Part shown: in pieces, positions 17,284 through 24,387 of the stretch
Position numbering within the stretch: position 1 is the first letter of the stretch
Layout: each line of letters opens with the position of its first letter
NCBI RefSeq assembly: GCF_001422815.1
Contig: NZ_LMMP01000050.1
Coordinates: 159,033-223,032 of the forward strand
Source: Methylobacterium sp. Leaf91
GTDB taxonomy: Bacteria; Pseudomonadota; Alphaproteobacteria; Rhizobiales; Beijerinckiaceae
Reading direction: 5' to 3'
Length of the DNA stretch: 64,000 nt
Notes under the pieces: generated by a model
What the model was told of the DNA's origin: nothing
Seen by the model: only the letters and a program-made list of their open reading frames with translations
The model's database searches: none
Program-made: the position numbers and the translations under genes

Positions 17284-17394
17284 GGCCTGCCGGGCCGGTG
17301 ATCGAGGGTTATCGCACCATTTCCGACGTCCGCGGTCGCGAGCCGTGGTGGCCTCGAGGCCCAGTCGTCCTCGATCGTTCATGACCGGCAGACC
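17284..17394 (+). ncRNA. Y-RNA-like unit 1 (non-tRNA central domain)
   Basis: Outer stem: 17284-17293 pairs with 17385-17394 (9 of 10 bp). After the GGGCCG element, the inner stem 17300-17307 pairs with 17369-17376 (8 of 8 bp). TTATC follows at 17309-17313. The 3' outer strand starts with the shared CATG-NCC element. The central domain (about 17314-17368) has CACCA/TGGTG pairing and a small palindromic hairpin, but no tRNA-like T-arm. It is the first unit after the promoter. That it is a real RNA is inferred from the plan shared with units 2-5. Confidence 0.6.
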
Positions 17395-17404
17395 AGATTG
17401 CCTC

Positions 17405-17482
17405 ACCGGCGCGGGCCGGCGGGGGCTCGGTTATCACCTCTCATGTGAAACCGCCCGAGCCCCATTCGACATGTCCGCGTCC
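17405..17482 (+). ncRNA. Y-RNA-like unit 2 (compact)
   Basis: The outer stem hexamer GCGGGC (17411-17416) pairs with GTCCGC (17473-17478), which follows CAT as in all units; outward pairing is weaker than in units 3-5. The inner stem GGGGCTCGG (17422-17430) pairs perfectly with CCGAGCCCC (17455-17463). TTATC is at 17431-17435. The loop is only about 20 bases, so this unit has no room for a tRNA-like domain and resembles a minimal Ro-binding hairpin. Confidence 0.6.
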
Positions 17483-17485
17483 CTC

Positions 17486-17593
17486 GCCATTCGGTCCATG
17501 CCACGGACGGAGCAACGCATGAAGAAAGTCGACCTAAGCGTCGCCGCGTTCGCCTGTCTCGGGGGCGAAAGCCGGCGACCGACCCGTCTGTGA
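17486..17593 (+). other. spacer between Y-RNA-like units 2 and 3
   Basis: This spacer lacks the TTATC plan. It contains a long hairpin around 17538-17580, with GTCGCCG pairing with CGGCGAC and TTCGCC pairing with GGCGAA inside. It could be a terminator-like or processing element, or a degenerate sixth unit. Confidence 0.35.
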
Positions 17594-17729
17594 TCCGGCG
17601 CTCCGCGCGGGCCGCTGACGAACGGTTATCTTTGGGATGAAGGGCTTTCGAGCCCTGGGGTTCGACCCCCCGACGGCCTCGCGGCCGATCCGTTCGCCTC
17701 GACCATGTCCGCGCGGCCATAGGCCGGAT
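17594..17729 (+). ncRNA. Y-RNA-like unit 3 with tRNA-like T-arm
   Basis: The outer stem has 17601-17612 facing 17707-17718, with a bulged C in the 5' strand as in known Ro-binding stems, extended outward by ATCCGG/CCGGAT. The inner stem GAACGG (17620-17625) pairs with CCGTTC (17690-17695). TTATC is at 17626-17630. The central domain has a 5-bp anticodon-like arm (17641-17656), a T-arm with TTCGACC loop (17656-17672), and a short stem capped by TCGC (17674-17687) that stands where an acceptor stem would be. This is the YrlA type of tRNA-mimicking Y RNA. Confidence 0.7.
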
Positions 17730-17820
17730 TCACCGACAATCCCTCATCGTCGACGTTTCCGTCGCCTTCGCGCGGTGCGAGCCTCCTGGCTCGCGTCCGA
17801 GCGTCCGCGCTGGAACCCGA
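17730..17820 (+). other. spacer between Y-RNA-like units 3 and 4
   Basis: It has no gene and no TTATC plan. A perfect 7-bp hairpin with TCCT loop (17777-17794, GCGAGCC/GGCTCGC) is its only strong structure. Like the hairpin in the previous spacer, it might separate or process the RNAs. Confidence 0.35.
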
Positions 17821-17966
17821 GCGGTCCGTGCGGGCCGACAGGGGACGGTTATCGGTAGAGCGCCGCGGGGCTCGCCTCGCGGAGGTTGCGGATTCGAATT
17901 CCGCCGGGGCCGTCGCGGTCCCGAAGCTCATGACACCGTCCCTCGAACACATGCCCGCATGGCCGA
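17821..17966 (+). ncRNA. Y-RNA-like unit 4, tRNA mimic permuted in the D-loop
   Basis: Outer stem: 17823-17835 pairs with 17953-17964 with one bulged C. The inner stem GGGACGG (17842-17848) pairs with CCGTCCC (17936-17942). TTATC is at 17849-17853. The central domain reads: GGTA then D-stem half GAGC (17858-17861), anticodon-like arm (17863-17882), a perfect 5-bp T-arm with TTCGAAT loop (17888-17904), a 7-bp acceptor-like stem closed by a five-base loop (17905-17923), AA, then the other D-stem half GCTC (17926-17929). It is a tRNA cut in the D-loop with its acceptor ends joined. Confidence 0.8.
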
Positions 17967-17992
17967 CCCGGATCGGCGAGCGGATCACCCCA

Positions 17993-18128
17993 TCGGCCGC
18001 GCGGGCCGACGCGGCAGGATTATCGACGTCTTGTGTCGCGGGTTCGACTCCCGCCGGGCAGCGATGCCCGTAGCTCAGACGGTAGAGCAAAGACCCCTCC
18101 TGCCACCGACCCATGCCCGCGCGGCCCC
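17993..18128 (+). ncRNA. Y-RNA-like unit 5 (YrlA type), permuted tRNA mimic
   Basis: Outer stem: 17995-18006 and 18115-18126 are exact complements (12 bp). The inner stem GGCAGGA (18013-18019) pairs with TCCTGCC (18098-18104). TTATC is at 18020-18024. The central domain holds a 4-bp anticodon-like arm with a 7-base loop GTCTTGT (18024-18038), a perfect T-arm with TTCGACT loop (18038-18054), a 6-bp acceptor-like stem closed by the tetraloop GCGA (18055-18070), TA, and an intact D-arm GCTC-AGACGGTA-GAGC (18073-18088). It ends 45 bases before the rsr start codon. Confidence 0.85.
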
Positions 18129-18172
18129 AACGAACCACCGGGCAAGAGGCCCCGTGGAGGAAGGAGCGAGCG

Positions 18173-19786
18173 ATGATGTCCTATGCCAAGCTGTTCTCGC
18201 TCCGGCGCAATCCGCAGTCGGAGCCCATTCCCCGTACCGTGCCGAACTCGGCCGGCGGACACGCCTTCCCGGTGAGCGACTGGACGCGGCTCGACCGTTT
18301 CCTGGTGCTCGGCTCCGAGGGCGGCTCGTACTATGCCGGCCCCGTCGCTTTGACGCGCGACAATGCCCGGGCCGTGCTGCGGTGCCTCGCGGAAGACGGC
18401 CCGCGCGTGGTCGCCGCCATCGTGGCGGTGAGCGAGGCCGGACGGGCTCCGAAGCAGGATCCGGCGATCTTCGCCCTGGCGCTCGCCGCCTCGGCGGAGG
18501 GCGAGCATGCCCTCGCCACCCGCCGGGCCGCTCTGGCCGCCCTTCCGCGCGTCTGCCGCACGGGTACGCACCTGTTCCAGTTCGCGTCCGCCGTCGAGGC
18601 GATGCGCGGCTGGGGCCGTGGCCTGCGCCGCGCGGTGGCCGACTGGTATGTCGCCCGCCCCGTGGAGGCCCTTGCCTACCAGGCGGTGAAGTATCGTTCG
18701 CGCAACGGCTGGTCGCACCGCGATCTGCTGCGGCTGGCTCATCCGGAGACGGGCGAGCCGGATCGCGCCGCCCTGTTCGACTGGATCTGCCGCGGCACCC
18801 TGGCCGAGGCGGCGCCGGCGCTCGTCCACGCCTTCGCCTCGGTGCAGGCGCCGGGCGTCAACGGGGCTTCGGCCGCGGCGATGATCCGCACGCACGGCCT
18901 GCCGTGGGAGGCGCTGCCGACCGAGCTGATGACGAGCCGGGCGGTGAACGAGGCGCTGATCGAGCGCATGCCGGTGGGAGCCCTCGTGCGTCACCTCGGG
19001 CGGCTCACGGCTTCGGGCGTGCTCGCCCCCTTCTCGGAGGGGACCGAGCATGTCCGGGCGGTACTGTCGGACCGGACGCGCATCCTCGATGCGCGCCTCC
19101 ATCCGATGGCGCTGCTCATGGCGCTCAAGACCTACGCGTCGGGGCGCGGTGAGCGCGGCCGGCTCTCCTGGGAGCCGGTGGCCGCCATCGTCGAGGCGCT
19201 GAACGCCGCGTTCTACACGGCGTTCGCGTCGGTGACGCCCACCGGCAAGCGTCTCGTCCTGGCCCTCGATGTGTCGGGGTCCATGGCGACGGGAGGCGTG
19301 GCCGGGTCTTCGCTCACCCCGCGTGAGGCGGCCGCCGCGATGGCGCTCGTCACCGCGGCGACCGAGGAGCACTGCCAGGTCGTCGGCTTCACGGCCGGTG
19401 CCGGCCGACGCCGGAACGAGGGCACGGCGCTGACCGCGCTGCCGATCGGGCCGTCGATGCGGCTCGACGCGGCGGTGGCGGCCACGGCCGACCTGCCCTT
19501 CGGCGGGACGGATTGCTCGTTGCCCATGCGCTGGGCCCTCGAGCGGAACGTCAAGGCCGACGCCTTCGTGGTCTACACCGACTCGGAGACGTGGGCGGGG
19601 CCGGTCCACCCGGTGGAGGCCCTGCGCGCGTACCGGCGGAAGACCGGGATCGACGCCAAGCTCGTGGTCGTGGGGCTCGTCTCCAACGGCTTCAGCATCG
19701 CCGACCCGGCGGATGCCGGCATGCTCGACGTGGTCGGCTTCGACGCCGCGGCGCCGGCGCTGATCGCGGATTTCCTCCGCGCCTGA
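18173..19786 (+). CDS. rsr: TROVE domain protein Rsr (bacterial Ro60 ortholog)
   Basis: Rsr is the bacterial relative of Ro60, a ring-shaped RNA-binding protein that holds Y RNAs on its outer face and feeds or guards structured RNAs, often with a 3' exonuclease such as PNPase. The 537-residue protein has an N-terminal HEAT-like TROVE ring (about 15-330), opening with FPVSDWTRLDRFLVLGSEGG and VALTRDNARAVLRCL, and a C-terminal von Willebrand A domain whose MIDAS motif DVSGS lies at 366-370, with a later YTDSETW. A strong ribosome site (GGAGGAAGGAG) precedes the tandem ATGs. Y-RNA-like genes are directly upstream. rtcB, a frequent neighbour of rsr, is absent. Confidence 0.95.
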   Translation: MMSYAKLFSLRRNPQSEPIPRTVPNSAGGHAFPVSDWTRLDRFLVLGSEGGSYYAGPVALTRDNARAVLRCLAEDGPRVVAAIVAVSEAGRAPKQDPAIFALALAASAEGEHALATRRAALAALPRVCRTGTHLFQFASAVEAMRGWGRGLRRAVADWYVARPVEALAYQAVKYRSRNGWSHRDLLRLAHPETGEPDRAALFDWICRGTLAEAAPALVHAFASVQAPGVNGASAAAMIRTHGLPWEALPTELMTSRAVNEALIERMPVGALVRHLGRLTASGVLAPFSEGTEHVRAVLSDRTRILDARLHPMALLMALKTYASGRGERGRLSWEPVAAIVEALNAAFYTAFASVTPTGKRLVLALDVSGSMATGGVAGSSLTPREAAAAMALVTAATEEHCQVVGFTAGAGRRRNEGTALTALPIGPSMRLDAAVAATADLPFGGTDCSLPMRWALERNVKADAFVVYTDSETWAGPVHPVEALRAYRRKTGIDAKLVVVGLVSNGFSIADPADAGMLDVVGFDAAAPALIADFLRA

Positions 19787-19789
19787 CAG

Positions 19790-19819
19790 GGGAGACGGAC
19801 GGCACGCCGCCCGTCTCCC
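19790..19819. terminator. terminator hairpin between rsr and pncB
   Basis: GGGAGACGG (19790-19798) pairs with CCGTCTCCC (19811-19819) around an inner GC-rich stem. It lies between two convergent genes. There is no clear T-run. Confidence 0.6.
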
Positions 19820-19852
19820 GCATGCCCGGATGAGGGCCGCTCTCGGCAAACC

Positions 19853-21145
19853 TCACACGATGACCGGCATCTCCGCCATCTCGCCGATGCCGAAGACGCG
19901 CTTGTAGCGGGCGACCTCGTCGGCGGGGCCGATGGCCTTGGACGGGTTGTCGGAGATCTTCACGGTCGGCCGGCCGTTGGCGGCGATGACCTTGCAGACG
20001 ATGGAGATCGGATCGAGCCCGTGATCGGGCACCAGCCCGCGGAAATCGTTGGTGAGCAGGGTGCCCCAGCCGTAGCCGATGCGCATCCGCCCGTGGAAAT
20101 GCGCGTGGATCGCCTCGATCGTCTCGATATCCAGCCCATCCGAGAAGATCGCGAGCTTGGAGGCCGGATCGCAGCCGCGCGATGCCCACCAGGCGATGGC
20201 TTCCTCGCCGCCCTCGATCGGGTCCTTCGAATCGATGCGGATCCCGGTCCAGGCCGTCATCCATTCGGGCGCATGGGCCAGGAAACCGGTGGTGCCGTAG
20301 GTGTCCGGCAACATCACCAGCAGGTTGCCGGCGTAATCCTGCTGCCAGTCGCGCAGCACGTCGTAGGGCGCCTGGGCCAGGGCCTCGTCGTCCTCGGCGA
20401 GGGCCGAGTAGACCATCGGCAGTTCATGGGCGTTGGTGCCCACCGCCTCGACCTCGCGGCGCATGGCGATGAGACAGTTCGACGTGCCGAGGAAGGCCTC
20501 GCCGAGGCCCTCGCGCATCGCCTCGACGCACCAATCCTGCCACAGGAAACCGTGGCGGCGTCGAGTGCCGAAATCGGCGATGGAGAGGCCCGGCAGGCAT
20601 TTCAGCCGCTCGATCTTCTCCCAGACCCTCGTCATCGCCCGCGCGTAGAGGATCTGCAGCTCGAACTTGCCGAGCCCGCGCAGAACCCCACGCGAGCGCA
20701 GCTCGTTGAGGATGGCCAGCGCCGGCACCTCCCACATCGTGGTCTCGATCCAGGGACCGTGGAAGGTGAGAACGTATTGTCCGTCGCGCGCCTCGAGTTC
20801 GTATTCCGGCAGGCGGAAGCCTTCGAGCCAATCCATGTAATCGGCCGAGAACATCTGGCGGTTGCCGTAGAAGGTGTTGCCGCGCAGCCAGGTCGATTCC
20901 CCCCGGCTCAGGCGAACGGTGCGGGCGTGATCGAGCTGCTCGCGCAATTCCCCCACATCGACGAAATCGGCGATGCGGACGGAGCGGCTGCGGTTCTGGA
21001 TGCCGAAGGTCACGTCGGCGTCGCGATGGCGGCGAAAGATCGTCTGCGCCATCAGGAGCTTGTAGAAATCGGTATCGAGCAGCGACCGGATGATCGGGTC
21101 GATCTTGAAATTGTGGTTGTAAACCCGCGTCGCGAGATCGAGCAT
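19853..21145 (-). CDS. pncB: nicotinate phosphoribosyltransferase
   Basis: PncB makes nicotinate mononucleotide from nicotinate and PRPP, the entry step of the NAD salvage (Preiss-Handler) route. The 430-residue product shows LLDTDFYKLLMAQTIF at the start, FGTRRRHGF (which carries the autophosphorylation-type site region), LGTSNCLIAMRREVEAVGTNAHELPM and SDGLDIETIEAIHAHF, all strong family motifs. Size is normal. It is convergent with rsr; I see no functional link beyond position. Confidence 0.96.
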   Translation of the reverse strand: MLDLATRVYNHNFKIDPIIRSLLDTDFYKLLMAQTIFRRHRDADVTFGIQNRSRSVRIADFVDVGELREQLDHARTVRLSRGESTWLRGNTFYGNRQMFSADYMDWLEGFRLPEYELEARDGQYVLTFHGPWIETTMWEVPALAILNELRSRGVLRGLGKFELQILYARAMTRVWEKIERLKCLPGLSIADFGTRRRHGFLWQDWCVEAMREGLGEAFLGTSNCLIAMRREVEAVGTNAHELPMVYSALAEDDEALAQAPYDVLRDWQQDYAGNLLVMLPDTYGTTGFLAHAPEWMTAWTGIRIDSKDPIEGGEEAIAWWASRGCDPASKLAIFSDGLDIETIEAIHAHFHGRMRIGYGWGTLLTNDFRGLVPDHGLDPISIVCKVIAANGRPTVKISDNPSKAIGPADEVARYKRVFGIGEMAEMPVIV

Positions 21146-21299
21146 GGTCGGGAGGGATCCGGCGCGGGACCCGGGCGCCCGCTCGCCGGCGAAGAGCGCA
21201 CGGGCCTCGGGCGCGAGTCAATCGTTCACCCGGTGATTGGCGGGGACCTGATGGCGACTGGACGGTTCGGCCCGTCGCGTTTATTCGCAGACGGGTGAG

Positions 21300-21480
21300 G
21301 TGAATCGCGGGTCTCTCTCCCCCTTGTGGGGAGAGGTCAGGGGTGGGGGTGGCTCCGCCAGCCTCCACCGGCTGAGGGTCGCCCAACCACCCCCACCTCC
21401 AACTCCTCCCCACAGGCTCGACGGATCTCGGGCAGGCCCGAGATTCGCTGGGGAGGAGGGTCCCGCGCGCAGTCTCGCGG
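21300..21480. repeat. GC-rich intergenic inverted repeat
   Basis: This pncB upstream region contains nested inverted repeats: a CTCTCCCCC/GGGGGAGAG-type stem with TTGTG, GTGGGGGTGG facing CCACCCCCAC, and a second ATCTCGGGC/GCCCGAGAT hairpin. It has the look of the interspersed palindromic elements common in Methylobacterium and other rhizobial genomes. It carries no gene. Confidence 0.6.
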
Positions 21481-21511
21481 CAGAGGGAGGCGTACGGTGG
21501 AAAACGCAGAA

Positions 21512-21541
21512 GGGCGGCCACCCGGCTTCGGATGACCGCCC
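21512..21541 (-). terminator. possible terminator of the flavoprotein gene
   Basis: GGGCGG (21512-21517) can pair with CCGCCC (21536-21541) 23 bases past the stop of the gene at 21564. On the minus strand the tail is CTTCTGCGTTTTCC, so the signal is weak. Confidence 0.4.
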
Positions 21542-21563
21542 CACTGTCCGTCCCATCAAAAAA

Positions 21564-22067
21564 TCAGGCGAGATCGACCTTCTTGGTCTCGGTCTTGGGC
21601 GATTCGCCGGTGAGGGCGGCCTTCACGTAGCCGTAGATGTGCAGGGCCGTGGCGTTGGGGCTGTCCCAATACTCGCCCTTCTCCGGGTGGATGCGGATGA
21701 GTGCGACTTCCGGGTCGTCCTTGCCGTTGGGGAACCAGGTCTTCATGCTCTCGCTCCATTTCTCGTCGACGAGGGCCTGATCGGTGACGATCTCGGCCTT
21801 GCCGGCGATGGAGACGTAGGTCTGGCTCGACGGGTCGGAATAGGCGAGGTTGACCTGGTTGTCCTTGCTGATCTCAGCGGTCTTGGGCGAGTGCAGCTTG
21901 GTGAAGAACCAGATGTCGCCGTTCTCGTCGGTATCCTGGCTCCACATCGGGCGGCTGTAGAGCTTCCCGTCCTGATCCGCCGTGGTCATCATCGCGACCT
22001 TGATGTCCTTGACGAGTTCGAACAGCTTCTTCGCGCCCTCGTGGTCGCGGTGGTTGCCTTGATGCAT
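21564..22067 (-). CDS. pyridoxamine 5'-phosphate oxidase-like general stress protein
   Basis: The 167-residue product belongs to the flavin-binding PNPOx-like split-barrel group that includes general stress protein 26. The start HRDHEGAKKLFELVKDIKVAMMTT, then GKLYSRPMWSQDTDENGDIWFFT and VNLAYSDPSSQTYVSIAGKAEIV are typical; DAEKWSE-like and FPNGKDDPEVALIRI segments follow. Its role is probably flavin or F420-type redox chemistry under stress; the substrate is unknown. ATG 22065-22067 was chosen, as the upstream extension is Arg-rich. An EcfG-type promoter candidate lies about 85 bases upstream. Confidence 0.85.
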   Translation of the reverse strand: MHQGNHRDHEGAKKLFELVKDIKVAMMTTADQDGKLYSRPMWSQDTDENGDIWFFTKLHSPKTAEISKDNQVNLAYSDPSSQTYVSIAGKAEIVTDQALVDEKWSESMKTWFPNGKDDPEVALIRIHPEKGEYWDSPNATALHIYGYVKAALTGESPKTETKKVDLA

Positions 22068-22149
22068 GAAACGGGTCTCCTGAAGATCTGTCGTCCGTCT
22101 CAGGGCACGGCTTTCCCGGTCGCGGGCCGGCCCTGAAGGCTGCACTCAC

Positions 22150-22174
22150 AACGGGCCAGGGCTCGCTTGGTTCA
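22150..22174 (-). promoter_or_regulatory. candidate EcfG (general stress response) promoter
   Basis: On the minus strand TGAAC (22170-22174), a 16-base spacer and CGTT (22150-22153) match the alphaproteobacterial EcfG consensus GGAAC-N16/17-CGTT at all but one base. It faces the stress flavoprotein gene. Confidence 0.45.
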
Positions 22175-22197
22175 GCACCGTTCGGAGAAGAGGAAGA

Positions 22198-22503
22198 ATG
22201 TCTTTGCCCGTCCCGATCCGGGGAATCCTCAACCTGCTCCTGGGTGCGGCCTGCTCCCTTCCCCTCCTCACCGCGCCCGTCGCGGCGCAAGTACGCTTCG
22301 GTCCCGGTGTGCGGATCGGCGGCCACGATTTCTCGAACCGGCGCTACGGCAGCGTCCATATCCAGCGGGTGAAGCGTCTCCCCGGCCCGCCCGGATGCCG
22401 CCATCTCCGCAACGGGATGTATCGGCGCGGCGACGGGTCGGTGGTCAGGGGCCCGATGGAGCGGTGCAACCTCATCGCCATCCCGCCCGAGCGCCGCCGC
22501 TGA
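22198..22503 (+). CDS. small secreted protein of unknown function
   Basis: The 101-residue product has a signal peptide (LNLLLGAACSLPLLTAPVAAQ) and a basic mature part of about 70 residues with two cysteines (GCRHLRNGMYRR, MERCNLIA). The RYGSVHIQRVKRLPGP and GDGSVVRGPM segments have no family I know. An AGAGGAAGA ribosome site precedes the ATG. It lies divergent to the stress flavoprotein gene. Function unknown. Confidence 0.6.
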   Translation: MSLPVPIRGILNLLLGAACSLPLLTAPVAAQVRFGPGVRIGGHDFSNRRYGSVHIQRVKRLPGPPGCRHLRNGMYRRGDGSVVRGPMERCNLIAIPPERRR

Positions 22504-22627
22504 AGCCGCCCGCTCCGTGCATATCGGCGGGGTGAGACCGCAACGGGTCTGGCGTTCTGATTGCCGTCGGTTACATGCAGGGTAACGTTCGGGCCGCCCG
22601 CCCATTAGTCTTGCCTGGAGAAACATC

Positions 22628-23764
22628 TTGGCCATCACTCGCGACGACGTGCTCAAGGCGCTATCCGCCGTCACCGTCGATGCCGGCGGGACCACGCTGC
22701 CCGCATCGGGCCGCCTGTCCCAGGTGGTGGTCGACCCCACCAACCGGGTCATGTTCTCGATCCTGATCGACCCGAGCGAGGCTGAGCGTTTCGAGCCGGT
22801 CCGGCGCAAGGCCGAGGGCACCGTCCTGGCCATGGCGGGCGTCTCCGGCGTATTCGCGAGCCTGACCTCGGAGCGCGGCCCGAACCAGCCCGCCCCTCCG
22901 ACCCAGGCCGCGGCACCGCAACCGCCTCAGCCGGGACGACCCGCCCCTCCCCGCACCGGCCCTGCGCTGCCGGGCGTGCGCCACATCGTGGCGGTCGCCT
23001 CCGGCAAGGGCGGCGTCGGTAAGTCCACCACCGCCTGCAACCTCGCCCTCGCTCTTTCAGCGCAGGGGCTGAAGGTCGGGCTGCTCGATGCCGATATCTA
23101 CGGCCCCTCGGTGCCCAAGCTGTTCGGCCTGTCCGGCAAGCCGAAGGTGATCGAGGAGCGCCTGCTCGCGCCGATGGACGGCTACGGCATCAAGGTCATG
23201 TCCATCGGCTTCCTGATCGAGCCCGAGACGGCGATGATCTGGCGCGGCCCGATGGTGCAGTCGGCCATCACCCAGATGCTGCGCGAGGTCGCCTGGGGCG
23301 AGCTCGACATCCTCGTGGTCGACATGCCGCCCGGTACCGGCGACGCCCAGCTCACCATGGCCCAGGCGACGCCGCTTTCCGGGGCCGTCATCGTGTCGAC
23401 GCCGCAGGATCTCGCGCTGATCGACGCGCGGCGCGGGGTGACGATGTTCCGCAAGGTCTCGGTGCCGATCCTCGGCGTCATCGAGAACATGGCGACCTTC
23501 ATCTGCCCGAATTGCGGCCATGCCTCGCACATCTTCGGCCATGGCGGCGCCCGCGAAGAGGCGGCGCGGCTCGACGTGCCGTTCCTCGGCGAGGTCCCGC
23601 TCGACATGACCATCCGCGAGACCTCCGATTCCGGCCGTCCCGTGGTGGCGGTGGACCCGGACGGGCCGCACGCGAAGGTCTATCGCGGCATCGCCGCGCA
23701 GCTCTGGGCCAACCTCACCGGCGGGCCCGCGCCCCGCGCTGCGCCGCGCATCGTCATCGAATAA
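22628..23764 (+). CDS. mrp: iron-sulfur cluster carrier protein Mrp/ApbC
   Basis: Mrp is a P-loop NTPase that carries and delivers 4Fe-4S clusters. The 378-residue protein has an N-terminal DUF59-like domain (ITRDDVLKALSAV... about 1-90), a Pro/Gln/Ala-rich linker, and a NBP35/ApbC domain with the deviant Walker A motif SGKGGVGKST near 127-136, LLDADIYGPSVPKLFG, DMPPGTGD, and the cluster-binding CPNCG near 298. The start is a TTG with GGAG 7 bases upstream; the first ATG would remove part of DUF59. mobA follows 5 bases later, so they form an operon. Confidence 0.95.
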   Translation: MAITRDDVLKALSAVTVDAGGTTLPASGRLSQVVVDPTNRVMFSILIDPSEAERFEPVRRKAEGTVLAMAGVSGVFASLTSERGPNQPAPPTQAAAPQPPQPGRPAPPRTGPALPGVRHIVAVASGKGGVGKSTTACNLALALSAQGLKVGLLDADIYGPSVPKLFGLSGKPKVIEERLLAPMDGYGIKVMSIGFLIEPETAMIWRGPMVQSAITQMLREVAWGELDILVVDMPPGTGDAQLTMAQATPLSGAVIVSTPQDLALIDARRGVTMFRKVSVPILGVIENMATFICPNCGHASHIFGHGGAREEAARLDVPFLGEVPLDMTIRETSDSGRPVVAVDPDGPHAKVYRGIAAQLWANLTGGPAPRAAPRIVIE

Positions 23765-23769
23765 CCCCG

Positions 23770-24384
23770 ATGGAGCCCGTGCTCGGCGTGATCCTGGCCG
23801 GCGGTCTGTCCCGCCGGATGGGCGGCGGCGACAAGCCGCTGAGAATTCTGGCGGGCCGCAGCCTGCTCGACCGGGTGGTTGAGCGGTTCGCGCCGCAATG
23901 CGGTCTCGGCATCGTCCTCAACGCCAATGGTGACCCGGCCCGGTTCGCGGAATTCCCCGGCCCGGTCGTGCCGGACGGGGTGCCCGACCATCCAGGGCCG
24001 CTCGCGGGAATCCTCGCCGCCCTCGACCACGCGGCCGCGCGCCACCCCTCCGCTACCCATGTCGCCAGCGTCACGGGCGATGCGCCGTTCCTGCCCCTCG
24101 ACTTGGTGGACCGCCTCCGGACCGGGCTGTCCGGCTCCTCCATCGCCATGGCCTCATCGGCCGGGCGGGAGCATTTCACCGTGGCGCTCTGGGCCGTGTC
24201 CCTGCGCGAGGATCTTCGGACGGCCCTGGTGGAACGCGGCGAGCGGCGCGTCCGCGCGTTCCTCCGCCGCCACAATGCCCTGGCCGTCGACTGGCCGGCG
24301 GAACCGCTCGACCCATTCCTGAACATCAACACGCCGGAGGATCTGGCGCTGGCGGAAACGCTGGTTCGTCAGGCCGATCGGTGA
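23770..24384 (+). CDS. mobA: molybdenum cofactor guanylyltransferase MobA
   Basis: MobA adds GMP to molybdopterin to form Mo-bis-MGD, used by DMSO-reductase-family enzymes such as formate dehydrogenase. The 204-residue product opens with the nucleotidyltransferase motif LAGGLSRRMGGGDKPL and has a metal-binding DAPF in SVTGDAPFLPLD and FLNINTPEDL at the end, all typical. The gene starts 5 bases after mrp. The Fe-S carrier and the cofactor enzyme together suggest a supply role for Mo/Fe-S oxidoreductases. Confidence 0.93.
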   Translation: MEPVLGVILAGGLSRRMGGGDKPLRILAGRSLLDRVVERFAPQCGLGIVLNANGDPARFAEFPGPVVPDGVPDHPGPLAGILAALDHAAARHPSATHVASVTGDAPFLPLDLVDRLRTGLSGSSIAMASSAGREHFTVALWAVSLREDLRTALVERGERRVRAFLRRHNALAVDWPAEPLDPFLNINTPEDLALAETLVRQADR

Positions 24385-24387
24385 CCG

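Noticed and set aside
17855..18090. tRNA genes suggested by T-arm, D-arm and GCTCAG...GGTAGAGC motifs
   Set aside because: The arms come in permuted order, there is no free acceptor end and no CCA, and the units lie within paired outer stems; they fit Y RNA tRNA mimics, not functional tRNAs.
17345..18110. Short protein-coding genes in the Y RNA region
   Set aside because: The frames are Arg/Pro-rich, lack ribosome sites and cross the conserved RNA stems.
18173..21145. rsr-rtcB RNA repair operon
   Set aside because: rtcB and rtcA are absent; the gene after rsr is convergent pncB.
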